Assembly (NCBI GenBank): GCA_007922195.1
Contig: ML682005.1
Coordinates: 32,163,881-32,227,880 of the forward strand
Reading direction: 5' to 3'
Length of the DNA: 64,000 nt
DNA from: Podocnemis expansa
Lineage: Eukaryota; Chordata; Testudines; Podocnemididae
The notes beneath the pieces are model-generated. The model made no database searches and had not been told where the DNA came from. It worked only from the letters and a program-made list of their open reading frames with translations. Position numbers and translations under genes: made by a program. Positions 23,054-36,528 of the stretch are shown here, piece after piece (the first letter of the stretch is position 1; each line of letters begins with the position of its first letter).

Positions 23054-25228
23054 CATGCCAGCAGCTGGAAAACTGGAACCCTCTGTACCTGTCCAACTAG
23101 GCAGAGAGGACATGCAGTGAGGTCATATTAGGTTATATGCAAAGAGTTTCATTAGGTTCCTTTAGTCATTAGAGAAGATGACTAATAACTACTGTCAGAT
23201 TCTGATATAATTGCACTTAAAGTACATGGGAAACCATATAGCCTACCAACATTTCAGATATCTTAAAAGGGCTGACTTTTCCCTAAAAGTCCTGCATTGC
23301 TAGGCTGTCCACTTAGCTATGGAGCTTAAGAAATATGTACAACGTGCTCTCTTGACCTGTGGTTTCTCAAGATGAATGAAAGGTGACATCTGCATATTTA
23401 ACTAAATGAGATGATCTATTGCTCTATGTAATATATGATGCTCTAATCAAATGACTGTGCTGTAAAGAAAGCAATTTTAAATAATCCATTCAGAAGTTAC
23501 TGAGTAAATGCTGCCTCTTCAAAAAACAAAAACTTGTGATCTTTACATTAAATTTCTTCTATTCTTTCTTTCCACTTCTTCATTTTCCACACATACTTTC
23601 TTAAAAGTTAGCAAATTAAAGGTAGCTGATCTTTGTGAGGCACAGGAGCTAGCAAAAGTGGTATTGCCCACTCAAGGCCATTTTTGGACACACAGTTATG
23701 TTCCTAATGATATGCCACAGAGGCAGCCACATCTACTTTAATGCAGTGGCTTTAGCTTCTGTTTTTTTAACAAGCTCATCTATAACAACTAGAATGAGAC
23801 TTGCCTTACAATCTTTTGGCATCACTCTTGATTTTGTCCTTTAAAAAGCACTGAATTTATTATTCATGTTTTGAGCTCAGAAGGTGCAGAATTCACTTAT
23901 TCTCTTTACTGCTCCCTTTTCATACTTATTGCCCTGCTATATTCACAAAGCTTTGCATTAATGTTCCTGATTCTGAATGTGACTAATGATTTCATTAGCA
24001 TGAATAAAAAAGAGTGGAGAAGAAGCAGACAATGCAGTTTATCCATTTAAAATAATTTTAGGTGTTCACTGTTAGTTGAAAGCCATATCTTAATCATCGT
24101 AATGCCACAGCAAGTGTTCAGTCACATCGTTTGGTCTGTCATGTGGAGAGTCTGAATAACTCTAGAGTCACATAGACATAGAAGCCTTTTCACCATCAGC
24201 AGCACTCACATCACTGAGGACATCTGCTGAAATAACACAAACAAGCAAAGAAAATTTTAAAAAAGCACAATGCAACAAATAACCCTTTAAGCCCCCGTCA
24301 ATGTATTAACATTAAAAATGAAAGTCCTACCCCAAGCAGAATTTTTCCCTTAAAAGAGAAGCACCGGCAATTTTGTACAGTCCACTGAGGGCACTGCTGT
24401 TACTATTGATTTTACGTGGAAGGCATTTAGATACTAAAGTGATGGGTGATAGTAAAAAACCCAAGGATAGATAGATCCATGACTGTGATAAAGCTTCACT
24501 GAACAAACATAAGGGTCATCATTGTGTAAAATATTGAGATAAGTGATGGCAAACATCTAACTTACATATTTTAACACATTGCTAGATGTATATGTTGACT
24601 TACAGATATTTTTTCCCAGTCTAAATATTTAAACTTAGTTTTAAACATCAAAGAACTATGCCCAAGAAGGAAAAAAAAATAAAATCCTCTAGTTCTCTGG
24701 TTGTTTCCAGTTTGTGCAGTATCTCACAGGTTCTGACAATGTGGTTTGTCAGTCTGTGAGATGAATGCAGCTGAAAGTCTATTTGAGGAACCCAACACTT
24801 CTCTGTACACTGTAATGGTGTGCTATATAATACATACAGGCACCTAATCTCCAAACAGAGGGCACAATCTCAGTGCAACATCTTCATGTGCTCCTGCAAA
24901 TGCAAATGTGCCTTTGCACATATGTCTAAAGCACATTCACTCTTGACCTGGTCCTCAGCATCTGATTTCAAAACTTTGCTTTCTAACATTTAAAGGCAGC
25001 TAGCCTTTCCCTAAAGGTTATCATACTATCCAGTAAGTATGAGTCATTTTCTGTTTAAATTATAGGGTGACCAGATAGCAGATGTGAAAAATTGGTTCAC
25101 TTTTTGTTTTGATATCAAATATATTATATATTTGATATATAATCAGCAGGGCTAAGCTGTGTCTCCACTCCTATTTACCATGCTATCATGGTTTCACTGG
25201 TCTTCATACTCATGCTGGCTTGATGTAC
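23054..25228. other. Intronic sequence
   Basis: AT-rich. Near 25064-25150 the piece AGGGTGACCAGATAGCAG, followed by an ATATATT-rich palindrome, looks like the end of a common reptile MITE. Nothing else is recognised. Confidence 0.45.
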
Positions 25229-25500
25229 AGAGCCCTGAATGGGTACAAATGTGTGGATCCATATGCAATCTGCATCTGCAAGAAATGGTCCACGGATATC
25301 CGTGTTGTTTCCGCAGATGCGGATGTAATGTGGATATCCGCATACTTGTAGGGCTCTAGCTCTGTGAAGATAAAAACATGTGGACCTGTATCTGATCTAC
25401 ATCCATAAGAAATGGTCAGCGGATATCTGTGTTGTATCTGTGGAAGTGGATATAATGCAGATATTCTCGGATGTCTGCATATTTGCAGGGCTCTATGGAT
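25229..25500. repeat. Two tandem copies of a 'gcggatatccg' element
   Basis: Two related units, about 25229-25363 and 25375-25500, share the order GTGTGGA, ATCTGCATC/ATCTACATC, AAGAAATGGTC, CGGATATC, GTGTTGT, GGATGT/GATATAATG, TGTAGGGCTCT/TGCAGGGCTCT. The left end AGAGCCCTG is the inverse of the right end AGGGCTCT, so the unit is probably a small MITE duplicated in tandem. Confidence 0.65.
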
Positions 25501-26671
25501 GTATATATGTATACAAGTATGTATACCCCAACAGGGGACTCACACTCCTAGCGCATAACATAGACACATGCTCAATCTCAATTTTCCGATGCTCAGTGCT
25601 TCAGCTCCCATTGACAACAGTTGATCTTTATATGTGCCTTTTTCTTTTATAAATATATTCTTGTTGTTAATTTGAATATTTTTATGATTGTTTATATTTT
25701 GGAAGGGCTGAGATTTGTTAAAAAAAATGAAGTTCATGTTTCTCTAATATTTTCCTTTATAATAAATGATCACTTCCTCTTTCAAACTGATTTTTATAGC
25801 ACCACACTTGAGTTGAATGCTCCCGTATGTAGAAAATAGAACTTGAGTTTTTCTGACGTAATAAATGTATTTACTAACAGACATCAGTTGAATGTGATAA
25901 ATGTGTGCTGCCATTGACAGGAAGAGTTTTCAGAATTGACTGTGGGCAAATTAGTGCATAACTTGTTCTCTGGTTGAGCAGGCATTTACAGTAAATGCAC
26001 TTGAAAATGACATACCAATGTCCAGTTAGACACTGAACCGGCCATTTTTAAATGAAATTACTGTGTTTGTCTGCAGTAGTTGTATATGCATATTATAGAT
26101 AAAAATTATATTCAGAACCTGGAAGAGAAAAAGGAAAATAAACAAATGAATACATTTAAAATAAAATAATTTTTTCTGTTTAGAGGAAAACAAGGATAGT
26201 CACTGAAAATGAGGCCAGAGTACAAACACACAGTGTATTCTGCAAATATTTGCATATGTCTGAGTATCTTCTTATCTGCAACTTTAACGAGGAGAGAAAA
26301 ACTAATGGATAGATAAATCTGGAAATGTGTAACAAGATTCGCATGGCACTCATGGCACGACTGGCATTGACAGGCAGAATAGCATCAAATAAATATGGGT
26401 GTATGTTTGATATGGTCCTTGGGCTCCTTTAACTGTTGTTTATTTAAAGGACACCAAAGGAAGTTTTGTCCCTTATGTCCTTTGAGAGCAAGCTACTATA
26501 TCCTTGGTAATAGTACTTCTTGGTTAACAGAGTAAGTCATTACTATTATTGCACTCTTAACAGTTCTGAACTTTGAGTAATCCCGGGTGATACACAATTT
26601 ATGATTACTGTGCATGGAGACTGCCATGTCTAATAGAAGCTTTCAGGTTTAAAAGATTCCAATGGTGTCTG

Positions 26672-26716
26672 TGTGTGTGTGCGCGTGCGTGCTTGCACAT
26701 GTGTGCATGTGTGCAC
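26672..26716. repeat. GT/GC simple repeat
   Basis: TGTGTGTGTGTGCGCGTGCG followed by GCATGTGTGCATGTGTGCAC. An alternating purine-pyrimidine run that can form Z-DNA; probably polymorphic. Confidence 0.85.
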
Positions 26717-26904
26717 ATTTTGACTCTTTGGAAAAAAGCGATGATGCTATAAATAACTCACTAACATATGCCTCAGTTATCCTGTCAGCAGCCTGAGAGG
26801 CAAATGTAAGATCCCAGCAACAGGCCTTGCTTAAACCAATAAAGTGTGATTTGAGCATTTTGCCTTTTCTTTTTAGTTACTTTATTCAAGTCAACCAAAT
26901 TCTT

Positions 26905-27550
26905 ATAACCCTGCACATCTGTGGGTATCTGCTTCAGATTCACTGGTAATCTCATCCATGGGTGTGGCTACGGATATGTGCAGCCCCATTGTTGTGGCTG
27001 CAGCTGCAGATCCTATTTTTATGAATGATCCCTGCAGCAGCTGCTACCATCTTCATCATCAGAACACAGGGGGAACAAGAAAGCGCTTCAGCTAATCCCA
27101 GTGGAGCTCTGATTGGTGATCTGCCACCAAGTCGGAGTCTCAGTCACAACAGGCTGGGACTTGGAGAGACACCATTCACTGTCAATCAGTTAGCATGCTG
27201 ACCTTTGATTGGCTCATTCCCCATGCCTTCCCTACCCACTTCTTCATTTTCTTTTTTGTGGTTCATATGCCATGCTGTCAATCATAAAGTTCATTGCTGG
27301 CCAAGGAAATCTGATTGACAACACAGCATGCAAATCACAAACAAGGAAAGGAAAAAATGGGTGGGACCCATGTGGCAAATAAACCAATCAAATGCTAAAA
27401 TACTGACTGCGAGCCCAAGCTCAGTTGCAGATGCAGTTCTGGATCCATGTAAGACATGGCATTCAGATCGCAGATTGGATAAAGAGTGACATTGGGCAGG
27501 TGCAGTCCAGCTCTGGATCCACATTTTTGCATCAGCACAGATCTCTACAA
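26905..27550. mobile_element. Large imperfect foldback element
   Basis: The arms 27203-27284 and 27312-27392 are inverted copies: CTTTGATTGG...CCTACCCACTTCTTC...TGCTGTCAATC on the left pairs with GATTGACAACACAGCATGC...CCAATCAAATG on the right. Outside them, CTGCAGATCC/GCAGATGC words recur in both orientations (near 26940-27010 and 27420-27540), related to the units at 25.2-25.5 kb. No coding capacity. Outer limits are approximate. Confidence 0.6.
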
Positions 27551-29842
27551 ATTCTCATGCTTTCAAGTGATAAATGAGCTCTGAGGTACTTTCTCAAAGT
27601 AGCAGCGTGAGTGAGTAGCAGGTTATATTTTTTTCTGTCTGGATCATGTGGTGTGATGATTCAAAGTTCACAACCAAGTATGGATGTGGATTGTAAAAAT
27701 AAGACACATTCAAATTAGCACAGCTTAATGCAAAATTCTGTTGGTATATAAGATATCCTACTGACCCCATGACAAGGATGATTATGTGGTGTTTGAGGGG
27801 AAGAGAGAATGGTCAGTAAAGACCAGTGAACTATGGCAATATAATGACAATTTGGAGAAAACACTCATTCCCTGAAAAACTGGTCCACCGATATTTGCCC
27901 TCCCTGGGAATGTAACCAAAGAACTGCTTAGGCCATCTCCATGTCTGATGTCTTACTTAACTAGGATCAGAGGCATTGACTAGTAGACAGTCCAGTGCAG
28001 AGAAATCAATTGGCAGAAGACAGCCAGAAATACTCCAAGCCATGGTAATAGCATTTGTTTGGATACCCTAAAGCCAAGCATTGGGCAAAAAGACAGGCTT
28101 TGCAGTGAAGGGCAACAGTAATCTGAGAGACAGCAGTGAAGCTAAACAAAGATGTCAAGTTGATGGGGACTGAGATGATCTGTGTTAAAGACTGGGAAGA
28201 GTTTATCAGGGAGCTAGTAGGGAGATAATCAACCTGATGGGTCCAGAACAAAATTGAGGGCTAGGAAGTGGAGTAGCCCATAGGAAGAGAAGTTGAGGAT
28301 AAGTAGACAGGGGCCAGAAAGAACATTAGAGCTGGAAAGAGGAAATCTTAGCAGGAAAAGTTGGTAATGGTGGGGACACTATATCTGGAAAGAGCAGGAT
28401 AGGAATGGGAGGAGGCAGTGACAGGGTGGTTGGTAGTGCCTCTGAAGCATGATGGTTTTGAAAGTCACAGGACGTGGCTGGACAGCTGAGGCTTGAGTAG
28501 CCAGATACCTCAAGTGAGTAGTGCTCAAAGTGGGTTACCCTTTAGTGGGTTACAAACTTATTTGTGTGGGGATCACTAGCTGTCAGCTTCCATGCATGAC
28601 CTGGACTCTGGCTGATAGACATGCATAGGACTGAGCTCTTCAGAACTGGGTGGCTGGAGAGCAGAAGTTGTTAGTTGGGTACTCGGTTCTGAAAGCAGAG
28701 CCACTCCCAGCAGCAGTGCAGAAGTAAGGATGGCATGGCATGGGGGGGTTATCACCTTTGTAGGTGTGAGCGGGTGTCACGCATTACAAATAGAAATGTT
28801 TTCAAAGGGAATACCAGCAAAAAGTTTGAGAACCAGTACTTAAGGATGCATCTGAGAGAACAAGTACGGTATTCTGCTTTGAAAATGCCTCTTGTTTTTG
28901 AGAGACCAGGTGAGTGAGGTGATGACTTTTATGGGGCCTACATCTGTTGCTGAAAAAGAAGTTTTCAAACCAACCAGAACTTCAAAGCATGTTTCTCTCA
29001 CCAACTGAAGTGGGTCCATTACAAGATATTATCTCACCCATCTTGTCTCTTTAATATCGTGACGCCATCATGGCAAAAACTACACTTTGTTTTTTGAAGC
29101 AGCCATACAGAGAACTTCCAGTAGAGTTTTTTTTCTATGTCCCCTTGCACCTTTCTGGGTGAGTACTATTAAAACAAGAAGATCCAGCATTTTAAGGTAT
29201 GCACTTTTCAGTTACTTGGGGAAATAATGTTTTGTACACTAATCAGCTGTAACTCATTCACTTGCTCATTCAGCTATACAAGATAGTTTTAAAATCAGTT
29301 CTGTTCTTTGACAGAAATAAGCATTTTCTTTGTCTGTGTCTTGACATAATCATCCATCAAAAATGCTGATTATATTAGCTCCATCTTTTGGAAGTATTTT
29401 TTTTTAAATAAGCAATGAAGGCATCATTTTACACACACACACACACACACAGTATCTATGTCATAAATATGATACACACATAAATATGTTGATGATATTA
29501 CAAGTGCATACATAGTGAATGAAGTGCTCCCTCAGCACTTCTGTGTAGGATAGAAAGTCACTGAAGCATTATAAGATAAAGCTTCTTTAAAGTTCCTTGT
29601 GGAAATTTTACTATGTTCATTGCTTAATTATGCTTTTGTGAGTATGTAAGTGCCAAGAAGGCTTTTGAGCAATAGCTTTTAAACAGCTGGACTTTATTCA
29701 TGTTTGATTTCTCAGAACATATGAAGCATAATTTACAAGCAATAGTAAAATGATGGTCTGCATCACAGAATATGAGCGCCTCACATTACTGAAAAATACA
29801 GTTAAGTAAAAACAATGATGTGTACAAGCTTGAATGCATAGG
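27551..29842. other. Intronic sequence with a possible hAT-type MITE and a CA repeat
   Basis: About 28518-28840 begins TAGTGCTCAAAGTGGGTTAC and ends AAAAAGTTTGAGAACCAGTA, roughly inverted and like hAT MITEs of the CAGTGGTTCTCAAAC type. No clean duplication. Otherwise nothing is recognised. Confidence 0.4.
29431..29451. repeat. (AC)n microsatellite
   Basis: Uninterrupted AC dinucleotide run of 21 bases. Confidence 0.95.
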
Positions 29843-30090
29843 CTACGTCTGCACTGATGGTAGCAAATTTGCTGCCATAAGATTTATCTTGGTCAATTGA
29901 GCAGTCGGTAAAGACATACTCAGTCGATCTGGACATCAGTCTAATAAAACTACCACCTCAGGTAGTGTAGCACTGTGTCAACGCATTTCCCATCAGAGCA
30001 GTGCAGTGAAGACAGCATGTAGAAGCGAAGTTGCAAAGTCAATTGGAGTTACACAAGCTACCCTGCATAGCTTGTGTTACTACCATTGAC
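29843..30090. mobile_element. Probable MITE of the 'gtctacactg' group
   Basis: Starts GGCTACGTCTGCACTGATGG and contains CAGTCGGTAAAG, GGTAGTGTAGCACTG and GCAGTGAAGACAGC, words shared with short reptile DNA elements whose ends read like GGCTACGTCTACACT. The right end is eroded. Non-coding. Confidence 0.4.
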
Positions 30091-32889
30091 TGACACAGAG
30101 CTTGTGCCAGCAGTCTATATACCATAGTCTTTGCTTTACTAACCCATTGTTGTTTACTGGCATGCACCAGGTCATGCAAAGCCCTCAGCTCTCTTTTTGG
30201 TCAGATTTTATGTGGAATATATTTTTACACAGATCTCCATCCAGTGGAAACATTTTTATAAGGAATGTTCTTCTGATGAGAATATCCCAATTCTCGCAGT
30301 AAAGCCAGGATTCAGAATTATAAAAAGGCAGTGAGAATGAAAAAAGGATTTTACCAAAATAAGTTCCCAGGTTTTATTGTTTTTCATGGAGGTTGGTGTT
30401 CTTTTTTTTGACACAGGTATCCTGTATTTTAGGGGTTTATTTTGTGTTTTTCGTCTAACTTTGAGTGGTTAGCAAAATCAACTGTGTCATTGTGCAATTA
30501 ATTCTACTTAATTTGTACTGCTGCTAGTTGAGAGTGTAAGAGAGTGGTGCTATGGGTTGCTTTTTTCTCAGTGTGAAATAGCACCTTCGAATAGGATGGC
30601 ACCTATTCTGTAATGGAATGTAGTATCAGTATTGGGTATAAACATTGATTCTAGGAATCAACACCTGCAACTCTCTGATCCAGAAGTGAGATAGTGTTAA
30701 TATCTGAGCCATGCTGAATGAAAAAGATACAATTAAAAAAAAAGCCACCACAGATAATCGCTGTGACCTCTTTTTTCTCAGCAAGTATGTATAACAGTGG
30801 TCTGCAGTTCCTGTTGCTTTATGTACCATGACATACTACAGTGTTCCTATGGTAAAATTATAATAATACTACACAAACTAAGAAGAGTCTGTCTCCTTGC
30901 TCTTAAGAATAGGCACTATTTCAAGACAGAGGGACCTAAACTGTATTTCATTATTACTGAATAGACCAGGGTTTCAGAAATAAGAAAATGAATAATTTGA
31001 CAAAATTTTAATGTGTGCTCCACTGCTTACACCTCTAAAAATATGAATGCTTTCTGTATTGAAGAACGTGCAGAAAATTGATTTCACCATCTTGTCTTAG
31101 TTTGTCTTACATTTCCTACAGTATATCGTATTCATGAATTTAATAAGGCTTCTTAAAGAAATCCTGAGAAGTCAAAAATCCATTAATACTATATCATGTA
31201 TATATCATTCATGTGTATATTAATGTATTTTAAGTGAATTTAATACTGGTGAAAGATGCTGGTATTCATTGCCAATCCAAAAGACTTCATTCCTCTGTAT
31301 ATCTGTAGATGATAGATAGTACACACAGAGGCAGTGCCAGCTTTCCCATCACAGTACTTCAGTCATGTTTTGAGGCAATTCTCTTTAGCTAGTTATGGGT
31401 GATTATTCAGTGGTAGAGGCTGTTCATATTTGAGAGTTGTAATCACTAAGCTCCTGAATGTAAATGTCACTCAAATACTTTTTCCCCAGTAACTAACTTC
31501 TCTTATGTCTAGGAGAGCATACCATAGATACTCTCTAGAGTTTATGCATCATTATATTCAGTTTTCCCATCTCAACCAGAATGGTGGGTAGTTAAGTTTT
31601 TGTACTCATTCACCTTTAAGAAATGAGTAGCAACAAACTCAATGGCTATGGGAATAGTGGTGATTTTTGTAATGTGAGCATTTGCCACCTTGAGACTGAA
31701 CTCAGAATATCACTTTAAATTGGCTACTTAGCAGCTGTCAGATGGTAACCGTATTTGGTCAGCACTCCATTTTATTTTCTATCTGTTTTATACTGTGCCC
31801 GCCACCATATACCGGAGGCCTTTTCCTGATCTTTTCAGTGCTTTGAGTTCTGATCTACTCTGATTTGCTAAAGAAAAGAAAATGAACTGAACTGAACACA
31901 AAATACCAATTTATTTAGTGAAAGAAAAGAAGGTAGATTTATTTTATTATTATCTGAACCAAACCAGTCTGATTCAGTTCTATTCCCTGACAAAGAATCC
32001 TGGTTCTTCAAAGTACCAGACTTTGAAAAACGTCTCAGTCCAAACATTACAATTGTATATCATAGCAATCCTGCAGGGAGTTACATGGGAAGGCACAGGT
32101 CTCCATTCTCTGAGTCAGTTGCAGGACTGTGGCCATAGTGTCAGTAAAATAGAGATGCAAAATAGTTTGCATACTGTACTTCCATTAAGCAAGAAGGAAG
32201 AATTGTGCAAAATACAGAAATGGGATGTTATTTGTGCAGTTCCATCAATGTGATCTGCCTGCTTCAGTACATTAAATATGGGGAAGACTAGTGCGGACAA
32301 AAGGCGTCACAGACACTGAGGAGAAAAATGAATCTCCAGAGAGACACCATTACTACAAGAACTGTACAAAGAAAAAAGTCATCTCCCTGCCATTAAAACA
32401 AGTAGAAATATACATTTCATGATCAGGTTTAAAACATAAAAATGAAACACTTCTGTTCTTCTTCTTACATACTGGCTGGTTTAGTTGGAAACATAAATCA
32501 GTTACTTTAGCTTAGAAAAAAAAAATTTTTTTAACAAAATACTGTAATCTAAAAGGGGAAAAAAATGTTAGTTTAGCATAATTTTGTCACAAATGCTAAT
32601 ACATATCCACCATTATCCATTTAGTCTATCACATAGGGGCTCAAAGTTCCGTTATATTATAGATAAATAAAATAACTTGAAAAGATAGTGCTGTTACTTG
32701 GAAGGAGTTATGGTTCTGCAGCACAGAACAGAGGACTATTGGATCTCTTTAGAGCAATAGAATCCCAGATATTTTTTAGAGCAAATCCTCACAACCACTT
32801 ATAACAAGCTGTGAGAGATCTTCATCTCAGAAGAAGGAAACCAAAATGTCAGTATATGAAGTTCCATTGTTCTAGTATACTAAGAAATA
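30091..32889. other. Intronic sequence without recognised features
   Basis: AT-rich. The open frame 31918-32253 (+) has 111 codons but no family resemblance, and only a weak pyrimidine tract and no convincing acceptor precede it. Nothing else is seen. Confidence 0.5.
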
Positions 32890-33105
32890 CAGGTTTGTGT
32901 CCTTTGTGACCTTGGACAAATCATATAATCTCCCTGGGACTCCGTTCCCCATCTGTAAATGGAAATCATATCAACTACTTTCTCCTGCCCTTATGTCTTG
33001 TGTATTTGGATTGAAAAGGAGCTGCACTCTCTCTTATTATGGTTTGTATACTGCCTAGTGCAATTGAATGCCAGTTTTGGCCAGAGCCTATGAGTGCTAC
33101 TTTCG
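32890..33105 (+). repeat. MIR SINE, plus orientation
   Basis: TGTGACCTTGGACAAATCAT followed by AATCTCCCTGGGACTCCGTT and CCCCATCTGTAAATGG is the conserved MIR/CORE-SINE segment in its normal direction. It is ancient, shared by amniotes. Ends are approximate. Confidence 0.82.
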
Positions 33106-34014
33106 TATGAGTAATCTAAAACCAAGATGAGAGGCACTTTACTACTGCCTGAGGCAGTGAGGGAATAAAGCTAACAGGGGAAATGCACATTTAAAAACAC
33201 ATGAAGTTGCCATATGCAAGAAGAAAAAAATATGTTTGTGCATAATTTTCTTTGCAATAAATAACGAGATTTTGTGCTGGCAAACAGGCAAACAGCTTGT
33301 ATTTTAACTCATAAGTCTACAAAACAGCTAGAAATGGAAGTCACCAATAGATCTATAGGGAATTGAGATCTTATGAGCAAAGAATTTGGTCCATTGTTTT
33401 TCAACTTATAATTGCTATGATATCTCTGTTAGATATGCAGATTAGGATTCAAGGAGGCTGACCGCAAAATATGGAAACCAAGTTTATTATTTATCTGGAT
33501 TTCCACCAATTTTCTTGGCTAACTGACAGATTCATTATGAACTTCTGCCTGTTCTGTATGTTGCCCTTTATACAGTTCTTGCTCTTTCCATTATTATTCT
33601 GTGTTCCTCAGTCTTTCACCGATTTACAGGACCTTTCTTGTTTTCACTGACCTTTTCTCACCTTTAGGGCTTCTCCAGTGCACTGTCTACTGTCAAAAGT
33701 TTGCACTTGTATTAACAACATTCCCCACTCTCTTCCTGTTGATTCTTTTCACCTACTCATTTGTTGACCTTTTCTGAATTCAGAGCGTTTATCTAGTGTA
33801 ACCTTTTCCTACTGAGTCACCCACACAACCTTGTCCCTTTTACATTTCCTTACTCTAACTCAACACTCTTTATCTTATCAATGTTTGTAATATCTTCATA
33901 TATTTTTCCTATTATTGCAGCAAATCACTGCACTTACTGTCACACTTCTGTAGCACCCAAATTATTTGTTATTTTTATATGTTCTTTATACAGTATCATA
34001 GGTATTCATGGCAC
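33106..34014. other. Intronic sequence, pyrimidine-rich part
   Basis: 33530-33960 is rich in C and T (CCTTTTC, CTTTCC words) without a clear repeat unit. No feature recognised. Confidence 0.4.
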
Positions 34015-34101
34015 GAAACAACGGTACATCGTGTGAACATGGCATTTCTTATTTCGAAACAACCTCTGTTTCGAAATAAGACTGCTGTGTGAACACACCC
34101 A
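34015..34101. mobile_element. Short palindromic MITE (TTATTTCGAAAC)
   Basis: CTTATTTCGAAACA and TGTTTCGAAATAAG form a near-perfect 14-bp stem around five bases (34049-34081). GTGTGAAC words sit on both sides. Related to the TTCGAA elements at 39.9-40.3 and 52.0-52.4 kb. Confidence 0.6.
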
Positions 34102-35493
34102 AAGTTTCAAAAGTAAGAAGTGAGAATGGATGCTTTGTTTTTTAGGTGCTTGACCTGACACACCTTAAAGAGGACTGAATTTTAGAGTGTTGCTCCTTGC
34201 TTTCTTAAACTGAGAGGCACCTCACTGAAAATCCCATTTAGAGTATTCCAGGTTAAACATTCAAACACTGAGGTACCAAAATTCTCTGTTCATTTTTGAA
34301 AAACTTTAGTTTAGATGTCTTGCCTAGGAAAAGATAAAAACCACACCCTCACACAGACCACTAGAAAAGGAAATTAAATGGCAACAAACTAGTAATACAG
34401 TCCATTCTTGTCATTGATTTCCATTGCTTAATGTAGTGTTAGTTAAGACCCTCTTGCTGATACTGAGGGGCATGGATCACTCACAACAGAATGAAACATA
34501 ATACCTATAATCTTCTTCACTTGCTTTTGTTTTGTACCTTTTTTATTATGATCTTATTTATAGATACATTTTAAAATGTTCAGAGGAAGTCAAACTCATA
34601 TTTTAGTGCACTGGCAGAATATTTTGTTGGGTGTTTATTAATTTTACAAAATTACCTCTACCATGAAACCCTGAAATAGCTAAGCTGGTTTTTGGAGAGA
34701 AGTGCCTTTTGTAAATGGCAACAATAAAGTTCAGGCTTTATTTATATTGTCATTAGCTTTCTCAAATTATTCCCACAGTGTCTGGTTTGAAAAATTGATG
34801 TTTGTATCTATACAAAAAAAAAAAAAAAAGGTTAATTTTAGAAACGGTACAAACCGATTAAGACTAAAGCAGGTATCTGGGAGCACATGAGTAAGTCAGG
34901 ATAATTTTCAGAGTTGATCCACTTCCAATCTATTCTGTGCTATTGTCTTTGATATCTCTCTTATCCATGTATCTGGCGCTTTTAATATTGACCTCACAGT
35001 TAAGGCTAATTGGTGAACTAATGCTGTGACACCATTTCAAGATTAAATGCCTTGCCTGGGTTGCTACTTTGTAGAACGTTAACCCCCCCTTCTTTCTTAA
35101 AGGCCTGATCTGAAAACAATAGGAATTTTTCCACTGACTTCAATAAGTTTTGAATCAGACCCAAAGTAGTGAGTAAGGTATTTCGTAGATAATAGCGGGC
35201 ATCTGCAATTATAGTGTTGCATATTGAATGCTCAGTATAGTGTGATGCATGGCTGAATATATCAAATATGAAAGCAGATGAATATTTTGTTTTCAGTTGT
35301 TGGGCTAATGGAAACATTTGCTAGTGTTCTGGAAAATTAGTTTTAAAATTGTGTTTACTGTGCCACATTTGTCAATAATTAATCTAACATAGTCAATGAA
35401 CAGGACTACATGCTAATAGCCTATGAATTTCCTGCGGCTCCTGTCTTACTCATACTGTAATATGATAAGTTTAAAAAATCCATTATTCTCTAG
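34102..35493. other. Intronic sequence
   Basis: A17 tract at about 34814. At 35100-35165 GGCCTGATCTGAAAAC...TTTTGAATCAGACCC is a small inverted repeat with a CACTGACTTCAATAAG centre, a decayed bird/reptile palindromic repeat. Otherwise nothing. Confidence 0.45.
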
Positions 35494-35704
35494 CAAGGGT
35501 TCTTAACCTTTTTGAGGTCCCACACCACCTACAGCGATACAAGGTAACCCTGCACCCCCCACGAAAAAATTCAATGTTTATCAATTTTTATTGTGCTCTT
35601 AGGTCAGGTTCAGAGTATATTGGGTGGATGTTCAATGTTTAAATTATATGTTACTCCCACACCCCTTGGACTCCCTTCACATGTACCCTAGCTTAAGAAC
35701 CCTG
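35494..35704. mobile_element. hAT-type MITE
   Basis: CAAGGGTTCTTAACC (left) pairs with GCTTAAGAACCCTG (right). Flanking octamers TTCTCTAG and TTCTAAAG agree at 6 of 8, a decayed duplication. 211 bp with ACCCCTT/CACACC-rich interior. Followed by an (AATA)n run near 35712. Confidence 0.72.
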
Positions 35705-35773
35705 TTCTAAAGAATAAATAAATAAATAAAATAAAAGATGTCCTTATAAATAGCTTCAGTGATTGCTTTATCA

Positions 35774-36528
35774 AATCATAGAACATTAGGGTTGTAGAGG
35801 ACTTCAACCTCCCCACTCACAGCAGGATCACCCCAAACTAATCATCTCAGCCAGAGCTTTTTCAAGCCATACCTTAAAAACCTTTAAGTACAGCAATTTC
35901 ACCACCTCTCTAGATAACCCATTCCAGTGTTTCACCACCCTCCTATTAAAAACGTTTTTCCTTTTGTCCTAATTTCCCTATGTCCTAATAACCTAGATAT
36001 CTCCCAATTTGAGACTCTTGCTCCTAGTTCTGCCATTTTCTGCCACTGAGAACTGCTTAGTTCCATCCTCGCTAGAACTTCCTTTGATGTAGTTAAAGGT
36101 TGCTATCAAATCCCTCTTCATTCTTCTCTTCTGCAGACTAAACAAGCCTAGTTCCCTCAACCTCTCATAAGTCAAGTGCTTCAGCTCCCTGATCACCTTT
36201 GTTGCCCCCTGCTGGACTCTCTCCAATTTGTCTACATCCTTTCTGTAGTGGGGGACCCAAAACTGGACACACTATTCCAGATGTGGCCTCATCAGTGCTG
36301 AATAAAGGGGAATAATCACTTCCTTCAATCTGTTGGCAGTGCTCCTACTGCTGCAGTCCAATATGTCATTAGCTTTCTTGGCAGTAAGAGTACACTGTTG
36401 ATTCATGTCTAGCTTCTTGTGCACTGTAACCTCCAGGTCTTTTTTCTGCTGAACTGCTCCCTGTCCTGTCGGTCTTCCGTCTGTAGCAATGCACGATTCT
36501 TCCATCTTAAGTGAACTTGCACTTGGAG
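35774..36528 (-). mobile_element. CR1 LINE fragment with end of ORF2, minus strand
   Basis: Reverse complement of the CR1 3' region. The minus frames at 36226-35993 and 36550-36272 contain RELGLFSLQKRRMKRDLIA and PLYSALMRPHLE-type segments, the conserved end of the CR1 reverse transcriptase protein. Frameshifts and stops show it is dead. The 3' end faces 35774 (ATCATAGAACATTAGGG on +). Confidence 0.88.

Noticed and set aside
31918..32253. 111-codon plus frame
   Set aside because: No family resemblance, no convincing acceptor or donor, biased composition.
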